Counted from the first letter of the stretch, positions 1 through 12,618 are shown. The stretch is DNA of 64,000 nt from Tetradesmus obliquus (GCA_030272155.1 CP126195.1:4137001-4201000); one strand, 5' to 3'. Made by a program: numbers and translations. Notes: generated from the sequence alone by a model not told the origin.

Positions 1-204
1 GCAGTGGCAGCAGCAGTGACAGCTGTGGAGTCTCTGCCAGATGCAGTGATGACTATGGCTGGCGCTGTGGCTGGCGAGGGTGTTGCTGTAGCAGCAGCAG
101 CACTGGATTGCAGCCGGCTGCCAGAAGCAGAAGAGCTGCAGTACCGCCTGGGGTTTGAGCACACAGCAGTGAACGGCTGCACACCAGAGAAGATCCCTGC
201 CTGA
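1..204 (+). CDS. Possible 3'-terminal exon of an unknown gene (partial)
   Basis: An open frame runs from the window edge to a TGA at 202-204. It is rich in Ala and Val, then becomes more protein-like near the end (EELQYRLGFEHTAVNG). It could be the last exon of a + strand gene that begins outside the window. No domain is recognised, and in this GCA-rich sequence an open frame of this length can occur by chance. The call is weak. Confidence 0.25.
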   Translation, partial: AVAAAVTAVESLPDAVMTMAGAVAGEGVAVAAAALDCSRLPEAEELQYRLGFEHTAVNGCTPEKIPA

Positions 205-3200
205 GCGTCTGAACGCGTTTGAATGGCTTTGTCTGTGTGTTTGAACGGCTCTGGGCACACCTCCTACTACTATTACACAGTCATCTGGCTGACATGTTAT
301 GACGTGTTGTCTGTTGTGTGTGGCTCGCTTGTTGCATCACCTTTGGCGGCTGTCTGCGGTTGATCACATAGCATGTTGCGCACGCAGAGCAGCAGCACGC
401 ACTCTGAAGAGGAACCCAATCCCTTGCCTGCGGCATGTGTGAGTGTCAATGTGCAGCTGTTGGCGAAGATTTTGGCGCTGCGATGGCTGTGATGGCTTGC
501 TGCTTGCAGCCGGACTGTCATGTTGCGTGCAAGTGTGTGGCGAGATGATGAGCTGAGTTGAGGCTTGTGCATTGGCGTGCCGGGCTGGCTAGCTGACGAC
601 AATCGATTGCATCCACTTTGCAAGGAGGCGGTCCCTGCATGCGTGCATGCATAGCCATCGGCACTGCAGGGGCGTGCCCTTCTTTGCAGCAGCTGCCCGT
701 ATTATGGCTGGGTTTTTTCATAGCAGGCATGCGGCTCTTTCGAGCTGCCTCTTTTGTTGTGTTTCGTGTCCAGGTGAAAGCCTCGCAGGTGTGTCCGCTG
801 CTGCCTGCTTTTGGGGAGTGAGTGATTGCTTGACTGCAGTTGGAGGCCAGTTATGTGTGCATAGAACCAAATCCAGACATACCCGAGGCATGCATGCATG
901 ACGGTGTGGGACAGGGGATGTTGCTGGGCGAGTATGGCAGCTGTGGGGTACGGCACAACATTGCTCGGCCGTCGAGGAACACAAACGCTGCTGTACGATA
1001 CATGCTTGTGAGTGTGCACAAAACCCCACCAAACACAAGTGCAGCTGAATCTGCGGGCTTGGTGGCTGCTTAGTGCCTTGCCTTGGTGCATGGCCGCTGC
1101 TGCTTTAGAAGAAGGCAATGCATCAGAGACTGGCAGGGTGGCAATGCATCAGAGACTGGCAGGGTGGAAGTTGCTTGAGCGGCTGTGGTTGCTGTGGGGC
1201 TGCTGCTGCCAAAGCAGCTCTCACAGCCCATCAGTCTTTGCACATGCACGTTTGCTGCCGCACCGACTTTGCAACCTTGATGCTTGCATTGTCAGCTGCG
1301 CCAGCAGGCTGGAACACTATGCGAGTGCGAGTGTGCAAGCGTTTGTTGCATCCCCACAGCGGCCGCATGGCTCTATATAGCTGCTTACAGCGGCCTCAGT
1401 GTTGCATTGCACGAAAAGCATGCTGGGGAATGCTTGCTGCAACAGCTCACGGCCTCTGCAGCTGCATGTTTGCTGCGTAACAACCACGCACCAGGCAACA
1501 ACAGCGGTTCGGGCTTCTGTTGTGTTGCGTTATGTGACAGCTTGCTGTGGTATTGTCACACTTGTCGCAATGCTCGAGGTGCGATATGCTAGCCTGGACA
1601 CTTTCCAGAGCTACGATGGTGCCATGCTAGTGGTTGATATATGCTTGCTGCTGTCACTGCAGCAGCAGGATCAATGCCGCACAGCCGGCCAAAGGTTGTG
1701 CCGTATTAGGGGTAGGTGCTGCCACTGTTGGCGCAACGCTTTCGTGTATTTGTATGCAGGGTGCGGCGCGCTGCATTACTATAGGCAGGTGCATGCCGCA
1801 TCGAGTGTGTTCGCGCTCTGTTGTGTTTGCGCGCCGTGTTCAAAATGTGGGCTGCGCTGTTGCTGCTCATTTACTATCCGAGGCGCACACGCCAACGTCT
1901 TGACGAAAGGGTATGGCTTCGCCTTTCTTCTCCTGCTGTGCATGCATGCGCAGAGGATTGCGGCATGACAGCGGGTATATTACTAACAAACGCAGCGGCG
2001 CAGCCAGTCCTGATGCATGTGTGCATGCAACAGGAGTGCATGCAGCTGCGCACAGCTGATGCGTGGTGGGAGGACGCAACTCGCTGGTGTGCGCTGCTGC
2101 TGCGATGGAGCTCCCACATAAACCATATCTGGCAATGCATCCCTGACTCCGTCCAAATCAAGACGGCCCGGGCCCGTGTGCTGTCCGACGGTGTCAGCTG
2201 TTGCTGCTGCTGTGTTTGTGCGTGTTTGGTGTGCGCGCAGCTGCTGTAAGCATGATGCATCTGCATCCCTCCCTGGCCAGTCTAGCTTGGGCTAGGGCTG
2301 TATGCCTGCGGCTGGCTTGCGCATGGCCAGGGTTTCCGATCGGTTACTATTACTCATCACTGTTTACTATTCGCTGGGGCAGCACTTGGGGGAGGCTTGG
2401 CCATTGCTTGCTCAACACACCTGCATGCAAGCGCCAAGATGTGTGCAACACGGCGGGCGCGGGGGAGCTGGGGTGTTTCAAACCCTAGTGCGCCCTTGTA
2501 CTATCGCCTGGTCTACTAAACATTGCCGGAGGTAGTAGGGGTAGCAGGCTTGGCATGCATTTTCCTGCGGCATGCATGCAGCTGCTACATGGGGGCTCGT
2601 GAAAATTTTGTTGCGCACCTAGCTGCATTGGCGGGATTCTGGAGGTATGGTGCTCATGCTGTGTGTGGGGTGCAGTGGCCTGTCAAAGCAGCACCTGCGC
2701 TTTGCTGGGATTGCTGCACCCACCGCATGTGTGTTGTGCGCCGTACGGCTCAAGGGGATTCCATGATACTATTCAGAGATTGCTGTGCTCCTACTACTAA
2801 TGCGGGCTGAGGCCTGTTGGCTAGGTGACAAGTGCTGCCATGAGGGTGTCCCTGCATGGCGGCCTTCTTTCAAATCTGAGTGAGGGCTGCAGGCTGGCTG
2901 CTGTGCTAGCCAACTCCTGGAGGCGCTGTGCTGTTGTTGCATGTTGTTGTTGCAGTGTGTCGACGTATTCAGCGGCTGCTGTTGTGCATGGCTGTTGCAT
3001 GGCTGGGTTTGGGTATGAGTGGTGCCGCATCTGCTGTTGTCGGTTGTGCATGACATCTTGTGTGGGCACATGCACGGCACGTGCAGCAGCCGCAGCGCAT
3101 GTGTGGCTATCCGCATGCGCTGCGGCATGGCCCTGATCAAGCCCTCTCAGCAGCTGCACAAGCTGCGGGTCATGCCGCACCTCATATATCGCCAGCAACA

Positions 3201-4798
3201 CTGATTGCTGCAGTCAGTTGTGGTCATCCCTCGCCTTCCCTGGCACTCTGTGTCAGGCTCACGTGCTGCTGCAGCCCAGCTGCACGTGGCAGTGCTGTGC
3301 TGCCAGCAGGTTTACCACTAAACTTGCTGCATGCACTGCATGCCATTCTGCTGTTACGGGGCAGCATGTATCACCACCATGCATGCCTCCTTGAGGGGCT
3401 TCCGGGTTGTCGTTGTTACTATGCTACTCGTTGAAACCGCCAGCTGGAGCAACCATGCACTGGCGCAGCTGCTGCCAAGCTGCTTCTCGCCAAGCAGCTG
3501 GGGCCAGCTGCTGATGCTTGCTGTTGACACAGAGTTTGCATTTTGCAAGTGTGCTGTGTGCAGCGAGGCCAGGCTGCTGATGTGGCTGCCTCCCCATGGC
3601 AGGCGTGGTGGTTTGAAGTTGGCGCTCCTTTCCTGCTTCTCTCTGTAGTATTACATCAATCTGAGTCTGGCGGGCAGCACCCCGTCCTAGCACTCTACGA
3701 GCTTGTTTTCATACCTAAGGTATTTGTTTGGTCGTTGACGTGTTGAAAAGTTTGCAGTACGATTGTTTGTTTGCAGTACGATTGGCACGAGTGGGTGAGG
3801 CGAGGCTGCTAGGCCCGTGCCGCGGTCGGCGTGGTGTTTGCTGGCATACAAGTGTGTGCTGCGGCCGCACCGCTGTTCTTTCAACTCCATGAAATGCATG
3901 TGGTGCCTGGCGCACTGCTGTGCACTGAACAGAGACACTGTGCACTTGCTGTGTTGGAGGTGTTCCCCAAAACGTGTAACTCTCCACGCTGTGCTGCTGT
4001 TGAGCAATGATATTCCCAGGGCTCAGCCGGGTGCCTGCATCGCTCGCGGGCTGGGCAGGTAACCCTGTGTAGTACAATGCTGCTGCTTAACGCAATGGCT
4101 AACTAAATGAGACGACACAAACAAGTAAGACGACGCTTCAGCAGCAAGGCTTGGCTGGGTGCCAAACTCAATGTTAACTCCTGCTCATAGTCAAACAGCC
4201 TGTGCCATCGTTCAGTGGAAGTTGAATGTCCCATTCCGCAGTCTTCGATGCTGACAGCCTGGCTGCACGCGCTATCTCAGATAGATTGGTAGTTCTGCCT
4301 GCCTGCAACCCTGCTTGGGTGACAGCACAGGTCACAGCAATGCCTGCTGTCCTCTGAAGAGCACTGACCAGCGCCTTGGCAGCAACCGGCACATGTATTG
4401 CAATGCAATCTCATTTGCTTCAGGACCCAGGGAAACTGGCTGTCAACCTGCCGTTCTCTGTACACGTGAAAAGGTAAGGACTTTGACGAAAGTGCGGGGT
4501 TTGAGAATCGCGCACAAGGGTCGACTGCGCCACCTCAATACTATCTTCAGTGCGCCTTGTCAGTTTATTTGTGATTCAGCGCAAGGTAAAGGTGCTGCTG
4601 GACGCGAGCAGCATTGCCGCTGTAGAATGGTACAGCTGCGTGCACATGTACCGCATACCAGTGATCCATCCTTCAAGTCCCACGAGGCGCTTCCTACGTT
4701 GACATAAAGCACCAATATCCCCAACCTTTGCCACCATACTGCCCTTGCTTCGTTTGACGCATCTCATTTTCAAACCAGTCAAAGCACAGCCCACAAAG
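205..4798. other. 4.6 kb without a recognisable gene
   Basis: Many short overlapping open frames occur on both strands, but none shows a known domain or consistent exon joins. They are dominated by Cys/Ala/His/Leu/Gln from TGC/GCA/CTG-rich sequence. Visible structure is limited to a perfect 26-bp tandem duplication at about 1113-1165 and frequent GCATGC/TGCATG motifs. It may hold the 3' UTR of the upstream gene and the promoter of petJ. Confidence 0.5.
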
Positions 4799-7042
4799 AT
4801 GCACTGCTCCATCCGCACTGGCTTGAGGCCCACTGTAAGTTATGCAGGGAGATCTTGCATTCATTCTATCTTGTATCTGCGCGCCATCGCGGTGTTGTCG
4901 TGTCAGTGCGTCTTCCCCCGCTGCAGCCATCGACCGTGACCAGGGCAGCGACGAGTGTCGCTGGCACTCCAAACTGCACCTCATCAGTACTTAGTACCTA
5001 AGATATAAAATAGCTCGCTCTGCGCACTAGATGAGCGAGCGATTCTGGGATTCCTCAGTCATCTCACAATTGTTCCTAAGTGGATCTCCCGCTCAAGGAA
5101 TGCTGCTAGATCCTCAACAGATGCCCGAAAACGTCCCTTTAATCACCCAAACATCCCTTTAATCACCCAAACATCCCTTTAATCACCCAAACATCCCTTT
5201 AATCACCCAAACCCCTTCCACATCGCCATGTGCAGGCAGCTGGCCCCGCCAAGGTCGGCAGGGCCGCATGCATCAGGCCCCAGGCTGTTCGCAGTGAGGC
5301 TGCAGCAGACAGGCAGGCCGACTCCTGGGCCAGCATTGCTGCCACAGGCGCGCTGACCGCCCTGGTGGCTGCCGCCACGCTGCTGTCCAGCAGTGCAGCG
5401 CAGGCCGGCGCTGACCTGGCGCTGGGCAAGCAGGTGAGAGGCTGTATGGCAGCTGATGTACAGCTGTACAGCTGTACTGTTTATGTACAGCTGTACTGCA
5501 AGTGTAGAAAGCTGCGGGTGTGACTTGTGGGTGCAGCAACGTGCATGAGCCATCGCAGCAGACCAGCTCCCAGTGACACGTCATGTTGTGCCATGCAGCT
5601 GCGGCAGTGCTCTTGCAGTAGCTTGAGTCCCGAGCCAGCAGCCAGCAGTTGCACGGCACAGCCAGCCCTGATACTTCTTCTCAAACAGCCAAAGCATTTC
5701 AGTGGAAGCAGCGTCGCATGCACTTTTAGAACATATTCCACCTTTACCTGTGTTGCCTGTTGCCGCAGACCTTTGAGGCCAACTGCGCCGCCTGCCACGC
5801 GGGCGGCAACAACAGCGTCATCCCCGACCACACGCTGCGCAAGGCGGCCATGGAGCAGTTCCTGCAGGGGGGCTTCAACCTGGAGGCCATCACCTACCAG
5901 GTGAGGCACGCTGTGTGTGTACATGTGTAGGATGGCACAGCATGAAAGTACGTACTCCTTTACAGATAGAGGGTGTGGCGCCGCCCCTGGCCACGCACAC
6001 CCTATCAACTTCAGGTTGAGTAATTTACTCAGGAGGAGCAGAGCTGCCTGGGTAGTCACTCACTCACTCACTGTATTCCTTTAGCTTTTGCTTTGCTTTT
6101 TTGTATCAAGCTGCCAGGTTGCTGCGTTTGCTGCATAGCACGCTGTGAACCCAAGTCGTTCACATCGCGCGCAGCAGCCCAAGGCTTGTTGCTGCTGCTC
6201 TTATCGCCTCCAGAGCAACCCGCCAAAAGCGCCTGCTGCGCGCCGCGGTATGAAGGCTCGCCCGCAGCTCCGCAAACAACAGCAGCGGCATGTGTGGCTA
6301 GAAGCTTGATGCTGTTGCATGGGCTGGCTCCTGGCTTGTTTGTGCTGGATTCCAGCCTGCAGCAAGGTGACCTGCATGCCTACGGTGATACCTGAGACTT
6401 GCTCTGTGGCATGGCAATGTCGTGTGGAATGTGTGATGCCTCACTGTGCAGCACCCCTGCCACACGGCATGTACAGTTGGTGGCTGACAGCCCTTGCTGT
6501 GTGCCTGCTGCTGCTTAGGGACTTGCATTTCCGGCGGCGGCTGCACCTGCTGCAGGCTTGAATACCGGTTTGTGCCGCCGTGACATGGATGCTGCTTGAC
6601 ATAAGGTTGGAAGCCGGATGAACACTTGCACAAATTTTTGCACTTTAAATTGCTGCAGTGCACTGGCTGACGTTGCTGCTGTTGCTGCTGCTGCTGCTGC
6701 CAGGTTGAGAACGGCAAGGGAGCCATGCCTGCCTGGTCGGGCACTCTGGACGATGACGAGATCGCAGCAGGTGGGGGTTGCTGGCTCGGGGCTGTTGGCT
6801 GGGCAAGCTGCAGTCAGCTTCGCTTTGTGCTTGCTTTGCACAACTGCCGTTACAGCAGTGATGGGATCAAGATGTAGCTTGAGGTTGCGTGCGTGAATGT
6901 CATGAAGCGGGACCATGCATGTGTTGCATTGCACTGCACTGCGTAATGCGCTGACACTGTTCCTCACCCGTGCTGCTTTCCTACCTCTGTGCTTGCAGTT
7001 GCTGCCTATGTGTATGACCAGGCGTCTGGCGACAAGTGGTGA
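4799..7042 (+). CDS. petJ: Cytochrome c6, chloroplast precursor
   Basis: Soluble c-type cytochrome of the thylakoid lumen that carries electrons from cytochrome b6f to photosystem I, typically replacing plastocyanin when copper is scarce (family knowledge). Exons: 4799-4837 (tentative), 5236-5433, 5769-5900, 6704-6770, 6999-7042; all join in phase. The mature part starts near ADLALGKQ, followed by the heme-binding CAACH, then NGKGAMPAW with the axial Met, and ends AAYVYDQASGDKW. Before it lie an Arg/Ala-rich transit region and a hydrophobic lumenal signal (LTALVAAATLL) ending in AQA, a bipartite presequence. The first exon is uncertain: the ATG at 4799 gives a 12-codon exon ending at a GTAAGT donor, but a TATAAAA at about 5003 lies inside that proposed intron, so the true start could be elsewhere. 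A (CTG)n run precedes exon 4. TGTAA lies about 160 bp after the stop. Confidence 0.9.
5131..5210. repeat. petJ: 20-bp minisatellite, four copies, petJ intron 1
   Basis: Four head-to-tail copies of the unit acatccctttaatcacccaa, the first with one change. The array ends about 25 bp before the acceptor of petJ exon 2, in the pyrimidine-tract region. There are no spacers, so it is not a CRISPR. Confidence 0.9.
5963..6076 (-). mobile_element. Short non-autonomous element (about 114 bp) in petJ intron 3
   Basis: The reverse complement of this segment shares the order TGAGTGA repeats, CTACCCAGGCAGCTCTGC, a GGGTGTG..GGCCAGGGGCGG block and CCCTCTATCTGT with the segment at 25623-25733. It is flanked by a 7-bp direct repeat, TCCTTTA, at 5956-5962 and 6077-6083, consistent with a target-site duplication. 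There are no obvious terminal inverted repeats, tRNA boxes or poly(A) tail, so its class is unclear (SINE-like or degenerate MITE). Confidence 0.65.
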
Positions 7043-8556
7043 TTGGCGCAGTTTGAGGGATACAGAGGAAAGTGGCGTTGGTGGGTCCTTTACCATCAGA
7101 GACGCTCTTGCTGTTGAGGCGCAGCCTCAGGGTGGCACCCGGCTGCCACAGCTGAATGTCAGCGCTGGTTCACAGCTGCAGCCGGCCCGGGACGGCTCGT
7201 GTTGTAACATACCCTTCTAGCTGTGTTGTGAGTACCTTCTAGCAAGCAAGTGCTCTGACATGCGTTTGAAGCGCTGATAGCCAGTCAGTCCAGTTCAATT
7301 CCAAAAGGTGTGGTACTGATCAGTACCAACAGTAAGCTGCAGCACCAGTCCCAAACAGCACCAATAATACCATCAGCGACGACGGAGCTGACCACAGCAG
7401 TGGCACAACCAACACATAAAACCGTGGCTGCAAGCGTGTACTGAACTACGGCTGAGAAATGTCTGGTCAGTGTGAACATGGGCCATCGGCACCATGCACA
7501 ACGGTACTTGGCATCGGTGTAAACGCGCAGCGAACTGTGCCACAAAGCTCCAGGGGCGGATGACTGCAGTGGTTGCAGTGCAGTCAGCTGCCAGCCTCTG
7601 GCCAGTAACAGCTACTACTAGTACACATTATAGTGTAATGTGTGATGCAGGCTACAGCACGACAGCCACGTGACAAACGGTCACTGCAGCTTCACAGACT
7701 CGGCTCCAGTAGATGGGCAGGGCGTGCCACCCACAAGGCATTGAAAAGTAACAGGATGATTGCTTCGTATGCATGCAGCTGTGGGCCACCTTGCAGTTTG
7801 CATGTGTCTGCCTCCCTGGCCCAGTATAACAAGCACACACACCAGAATAATGCGATAGGTCACAATCAAGCCCTGCCATCCGGTGGTGTGGAGGGTCTTG
7901 TGCGCCCCACACATGCTGCAGATGTGGATGCGGTGCATATGCCGCAACTGGATCATGCAGACAGGCATCATCACGATGGAAATATCTTGCGCCACGCCAC
8001 CGGGTTGAGTTCAAAGTTTGTGTGCTTCAGGTTACGGCTTGTGCTGCGGCACCAGGATCGCACAGGTACACTCCTGCTGCTGTACCAATCAACATCCCTC
8101 CTGCATGAGTTTTGAACCAGCCGCGCACCGCTACCATTGATCTGCTCTGCAGGTCTCTCACAAACAGTATGTATCCTCAGCCACTGTCACCGTACACATC
8201 AGGCACCGTTCAGCAAAGCGTGCGCGCCGTTAGCAATTCCATTGTCATTGTGCTGTGCAGCTGACCCATTAGCCACATGCTGCTGCTGCTGCTGCTGTTG
8301 GTGTGCTGCTGCCACGGGAGGGCACCCGCTGCTCTGGCGCTTTGCCCTGCTGCCGCTGCTGTTGTCCTTGCCACCAACCCTGCCTGGCAGGCCCGCAGCC
8401 TCCGCTGCAGCACATGCAGCAACAGCACACAGCAGCATACAATAAATATGCCACGTGGAAGGTGTGTAGTAGGCTAGATTCACTTTGCTTGTAAGAGTGC
8501 CTTTTGCCATGGCCAGCTTGCGGGCATGGTTGCTTGTCAGCAAAGCCGGTCCGACG
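7043..8556. other. Convergent intergenic region petJ / phosphoribosyltransferase
   Basis: About 1.5 kb between two convergent genes, expected to hold both 3' UTRs. Short open frames on both strands have no recognisable domain. The end of the minus-strand gene is not certain, so a small final exon of it may lie here. Confidence 0.4.
7203..7207 (+). other. petJ: TGTAA polyadenylation signal, petJ
   Basis: TGTAA is the common poly(A) signal of chlorophyte nuclear genes. This one lies about 160 bp after the petJ stop. Confidence 0.45.
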
Positions 8557-8685
8557 TCATTGAGGCACAGCAACTAGGAGATGCTGGCAGCTGGCCCCAC
8601 CTTTGTCTGTGTGCTCGTAGATGGCTTCTGCATCCCAGGGGTACTTGCACCAGCAGTTGGGGATGTCCAGACCACTCCAGTACCT

Positions 8686-8738
<53 letters not shown>

Positions 8739-10728
8739 TGGCGCACACTCTGACACTCTACTGCTGATCTGTAGCTTGGTAGGCCTCTAATACCTTGTGG
8801 CAGCAGCACCACAGCCTTAGCACTGACACAACGCAGCTGCGCACAACTTGCTGCACCAACACATACTCGGCCACTGTGCACCTTGGCCGCTCCTCAGACA
8901 GATTTAGCAGCAACCCAACACTTATACATGTGCATGTCCTCAGCAGCTCAAAAAGCACACTTCATGTGTGGAAACCTTGCATGCGCCCCATGGGGAGCAG
9001 CAGCGCCCCATGACCTCAGCTGCATGCCTTGCATGTACTAGAACATCATAGCAACAGTTGCTGCGCTGCCCCGCCCACCTGCCGCGCATTAGCTCCTCCG
9101 GCAGCGCAGCCAGCTTTGGGCGCAGCTTGTTGTGCAGCACAAACACACCCAGCTGCGGCTCCTGCCAGCTGCTGCTGCTGCTGCTGCTGGAGCTGTTTTC
9201 AGCAGCCGCCAGCTTGAATGCTGTGCGCTCTGCTGCAATGTCTGCTTGCAGCTCCGCGACCGCGTGAGCAAGCGTCTTGCGGCTGTCGTCAACCTGTTAT
9301 GGTAAGAAGTGCATTGCAGCAGGCGAGGCTCAGGCCACTTCTCTTGCCCAGGCATGTACCATGCAGGTGCAGATGAAGTTGCTTCATGGCACGTCAGGAG
9401 GTGCTGAGTGCTGCTAACTGTAGGGTTAAGATGGTGCATGAATCTTGTATGTTGCAGAAACAGGAGTACGGCGTGGCCGCAGCTGCTGTGCGTGTTCAGA
9501 CGCCAGCTTGCTGCCACTGCACCATGCCTAGCACCTCTACAGAGCTGCAGCCCCACAGCTCATGAAAGCGCGTTGGTGCTGAACACCCCAGGTGCAGCAG
9601 CCTCCCCGCAGCAGTCGTCGCACGCAGTCATGGCAGCGGCGGTGCCATCTAGACATGTCAGTGAGCATTCTGTTCCCTTATGCTCTTGCAAGGTGTGCTG
9701 TTTGCGGCCGTGGCTCTTCAAAACTCTGCTAGGCAGTGCTGTTTCTCACCTCATCCACAATCAGGATGCGGTGCCCCTGCAGCAGCACCTGCCCAGGCCC
9801 TGTGCCATATGCCAGCCACTGCACGCGCTGCACCGGTGAGGTTTCGGGGTCACAGCCGTCCACATCATACAGCTGCAGCCCGATGGTCTGGATGGGTATG
9901 TTGCAGCCGTAGCGGTGCTTGAGGCAGGAGCGCAAGATTCGCGTGGGGACAAAGCTGCAAGGAGGTGGCAGTGGTAGGAGTATGTACAGGCGGCAGCAGA
10001 GCAGCAGGCTTTGGTTTTGATGCAAGGTGCTTGAGGCAGGAGCGCAGGATGCGCGTGGGCACGAAGCTGCAGGGAGGTGGGACCGACAGTGGTAGGAGTA
10101 TGTGCAGGCGGCAGCAGAGCAGCAGGCTTTGTTTTTGTTGCAAGGTGCTTGAGGCAGGGATGCAAGATGCGGGTGGGAACGAAGATGCAGCCTTCCAGGG
10201 AGTCGAGCAAAGGAGGAGGTGTGGTACAGCGGGCAGCAGGAGTGCTGTGGCCTGGTGATGTAAGGTGCTTGAGTTGAACGTAACTGGCAGCACAACCGGG
10301 CAACGATGTGGAGTGGTTGAATTGAGGGTCAACAGAGCAGGGGATGGTAGACTGAGCTGGTGGCACACGCTTGCAGGATGTGCAGCTGCAGTGTTGGTGA
10401 CGCTGTGGCAGTGCCAGCTGCAACGTGAGGCGTGTCTCTTTTCTGCCTTTAAACATGATAAGCTGATGCGAAAGAGGTAAGGTTGGCTGGAACAGGTGTG
10501 ATGTTGCCTCAGCAGCATGACTACTGCTCCTCCTGCTGTTCAGCTGCTGCTCCTGCTGCAGTACTCGAGGCTGGCCGCAGCAATAGCAAACCGTTCCGCT
10601 CACCCTCCAGCTGCTATACAGATGATCAGATTAGGGCGCCAGTCGTCCCAAAAGGCAGCTTCGTCTACTGCTTGCCGCACTATTTCGTGCACCTGCTCAT
10701 ATGACCACGGACGCTTGATGTCCGCCAT
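8557..10728 (-). CDS. Xanthine/hypoxanthine-type phosphoribosyltransferase
   Basis: Predicted purine-salvage enzyme that transfers ribose-5-phosphate from PRPP to a purine base, resembling yeast Xpt1. Exons on the minus strand: 10728-10604, 9954-9750, 9293-9079, 8683-8601 or reading through to a TGA at 8557; the first three junctions are in phase. It starts MADIKRPWSYEQVHEIVRQ. The PRPP loop is HRILIVDEVDDSRKT (about residues 103-117), split by an intron after DE. The C-terminal YWSGLDIPNCWCKYPWDAEAIYEH matches the family's YPW(E/D)AE signature. A run of nine serines (about residues 144-152) is a low-complexity insertion. The last codons are uncertain: after YEHTDK there is a usable donor, but read-through gives a 14-residue tail. 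Intron 1 contains three partial copies of the exon 2 start. A (CTG)17 tract forms the acceptor of exon 4. Confidence 0.85.
8686..8737 (-). repeat. (CTG)17 tract at a 3' splice site
   Basis: Pure CAG on the + strand, so CTG in the sense of the phosphoribosyltransferase gene. It runs directly into the CTGCAG acceptor of exon 4, where a pyrimidine tract is expected. Confidence 0.9.
9914..10270 (-). repeat. Tandem partial copies of exon 2 start in intron 1 (period 112-120 bp)
   Basis: The first 41 bases of exon 2 with their acceptor recur upstream in the intron, beginning at 10026 and 10144, with a remnant at 10264. Spacing from the true exon edge (9914) is 112, 118 and 120 bp. The first extra copy keeps a CTGCAG acceptor and reads FVPTRILRSCLKH, identical to the real exon; the second differs at a few positions. 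None includes the rest of the exon. Confidence 0.85.
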
Positions 10729-11708
10729 GCTGGTTGAGACTGAATGATGTTCAATGAATTGCTATTTTTTTTGATCATCTTTCTGCGAGCTTTATGGCAG
10801 CAACAGACGGTATGTCGCTTTCGGAACCACTCAGCTGACAACACGTGCTCAGGCACGGGTGGCAGAACGGCCAGCTGTTGTCAACGGTTACACTATCTCG
10901 CTTTCACTGCTTTTGCATCAGAAATAAGGGTTCTACAGCTAGCGCTGCACCATGCCTGACTGAGGCAGTTGCAGCTGTGCTGCCAGCCCAGCAGCACCAT
11001 GCTGCCTGTCATCAGTGTGATGCTGCTGTAGCACCTGCACACATTCCACCGCCGCACTTTGACAAACACGGCGCGATGGGACCTGAATGCTACCATGCTG
11101 TGATTTTCGTATGGCTGTATCCGAGGGTTAAGTGCAGACCATCATCGGCCCTAGCGTCAGTGCCAACTTGGGTCTGCTGAGCAGAGCAAGCCTACCCTCG
11201 TTCCTTAATTTACGCAGGCTTCCGCGTCCCTGGCAGCCAGGGGTGCACCTTAGGCTCGCGTAGCCTCTCTCTCTCTCTCTCTCTGCCGCTCTCTCTGAGC
11301 AGAGCAGTACTAGTACTGCTGGTTACACCAGCAGGTATGAATCATTGATCAATGATTGCTCATGAGCAAGCAGCGGACTTGAAGACATCAACATGCAACT
11401 GTATGAAAAGCTCTTGCACTAACCTGCTAAGTTTGTTGTTAAGGGCAAAACTGCCATCGAACGTTGGAGGCATTTGGGCGCGCCCGGCACACGCTTCACA
11501 TGCGTGTGCGCGTGCCCCATGACATTGCGATCAAACATTTATATGCATACACTGTAGCAAATAGCAAAACACTTGCTTGCACAGCTGCTGCGCGGCTGCT
11601 TTCTTCCCTTTAACGCTTTGGTTTGCAGGGTTTCGTGGTGCTTCCATCCCAGAGAGATCACTGGGTTTGCTCGTCAATTCCAAGCTACATTCCGCCACCA
11701 CCACACAT
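10729..11708. promoter_or_regulatory. Divergent promoter region, phosphoribosyltransferase / FEA1-like
   Basis: About 1 kb between two divergently transcribed genes. It contains a (CT)n microsatellite at about 11267-11284, a perfect 8-bp-arm inverted repeat gcacacgc/gcgtgtgc at about 11488-11510, and a TATA-like TTTATAT at 11538-11544, about 165 bp upstream of the FEA1-like ATG. No coding exon is seen. Confidence 0.4.
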
Positions 11709-12565
11709 ATGTCTTCTTACATGATGAGGTTAAGCATGCTGCTGCTCACGTTGATGGCTTGTGCAGCGGTTGCAGCAGCCAACACGACGCCAGACACCAC
11801 TGGCGGCCAGATTGAGCATGCACCAGGCTACACATTTGGCTCAAAAGTCGGAGGTAAGCTGCACAATACGTACCTAGTACATTGAAGCCGATCGTTATCT
11901 CCACAGCTACTTTTTCCAGCAGAAGTGTCTCTCATCAAAGGCTGAACATGCACAGTCAACTGCTTGTCACAAGATTGTTGCTGCTGCTGCTGCTGGCTGC
12001 TGCTGGCCCCAGGCTACCTGAGGCTCAGCACAGACATCTGCGACATCAAGGTGGGCACACTGCAACACATTGCACATCACTGCTGTACACTGCAACAGAC
12101 AGACACAGACACACGGGTGTTTCCCGGTACTGCAGTGCAGCACTGCAGTGCTGGGTGGGCTGACCCTGCTGCTGCTGTACTGCCGCATCCTCCACTGTGC
12201 ACTGTGCTGCTGCACGCAGTCTACCATTGGCACCAGCGACACCCCTCCCTATGCGGAGGCGCGCAAGATCTACTTGGATGGCAAAAACTCCTACAAGAAC
12301 GACGGCACCATCCGAACACTGAGGGGTGAGCCCGCATCAGTCAAGAGGAGGTATTTCTGCAGCAAAACCACGCCCTGCCGTGCTATGCATTTGTTGGGAA
12401 AGCCTCCATGTACATTCTTCAAACCTTGACGCATTTGAACGTATGTTTTTGTCCAGGTATCAATGGTATCGGGGTGCTTGCACTGGCTGTGTTTCTGCTT
12501 TTCACTGTTTCCGCCTTTAGGCTGGATGTGCGTGCATGGGGCCACGTCAGCTGCCGTCGCCATCG

Positions 12566-12618
<53 letters not shown>

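Noticed and set aside
1399-1968. 189-codon + strand open frame
   Set aside because: No domain, Cys/Ala/Leu-rich as expected from TGC/GCA-rich DNA, and no supporting splice structure.
4174-4392. 72-codon minus-strand frame with fairly balanced composition
   Set aside because: It starts with GTG, has no recognisable family or partner exons, and could be chance.
5131-5210. CRISPR-like array of 20-bp repeats
   Set aside because: Tandem minisatellite without spacers.
9761-10603. 280-codon minus-strand open frame (Ser/His/Pro-rich)
   Set aside because: It reads the phosphoribosyltransferase intron and its decoy exon starts out of frame with exon 2. The spliced frame explains the locus better.
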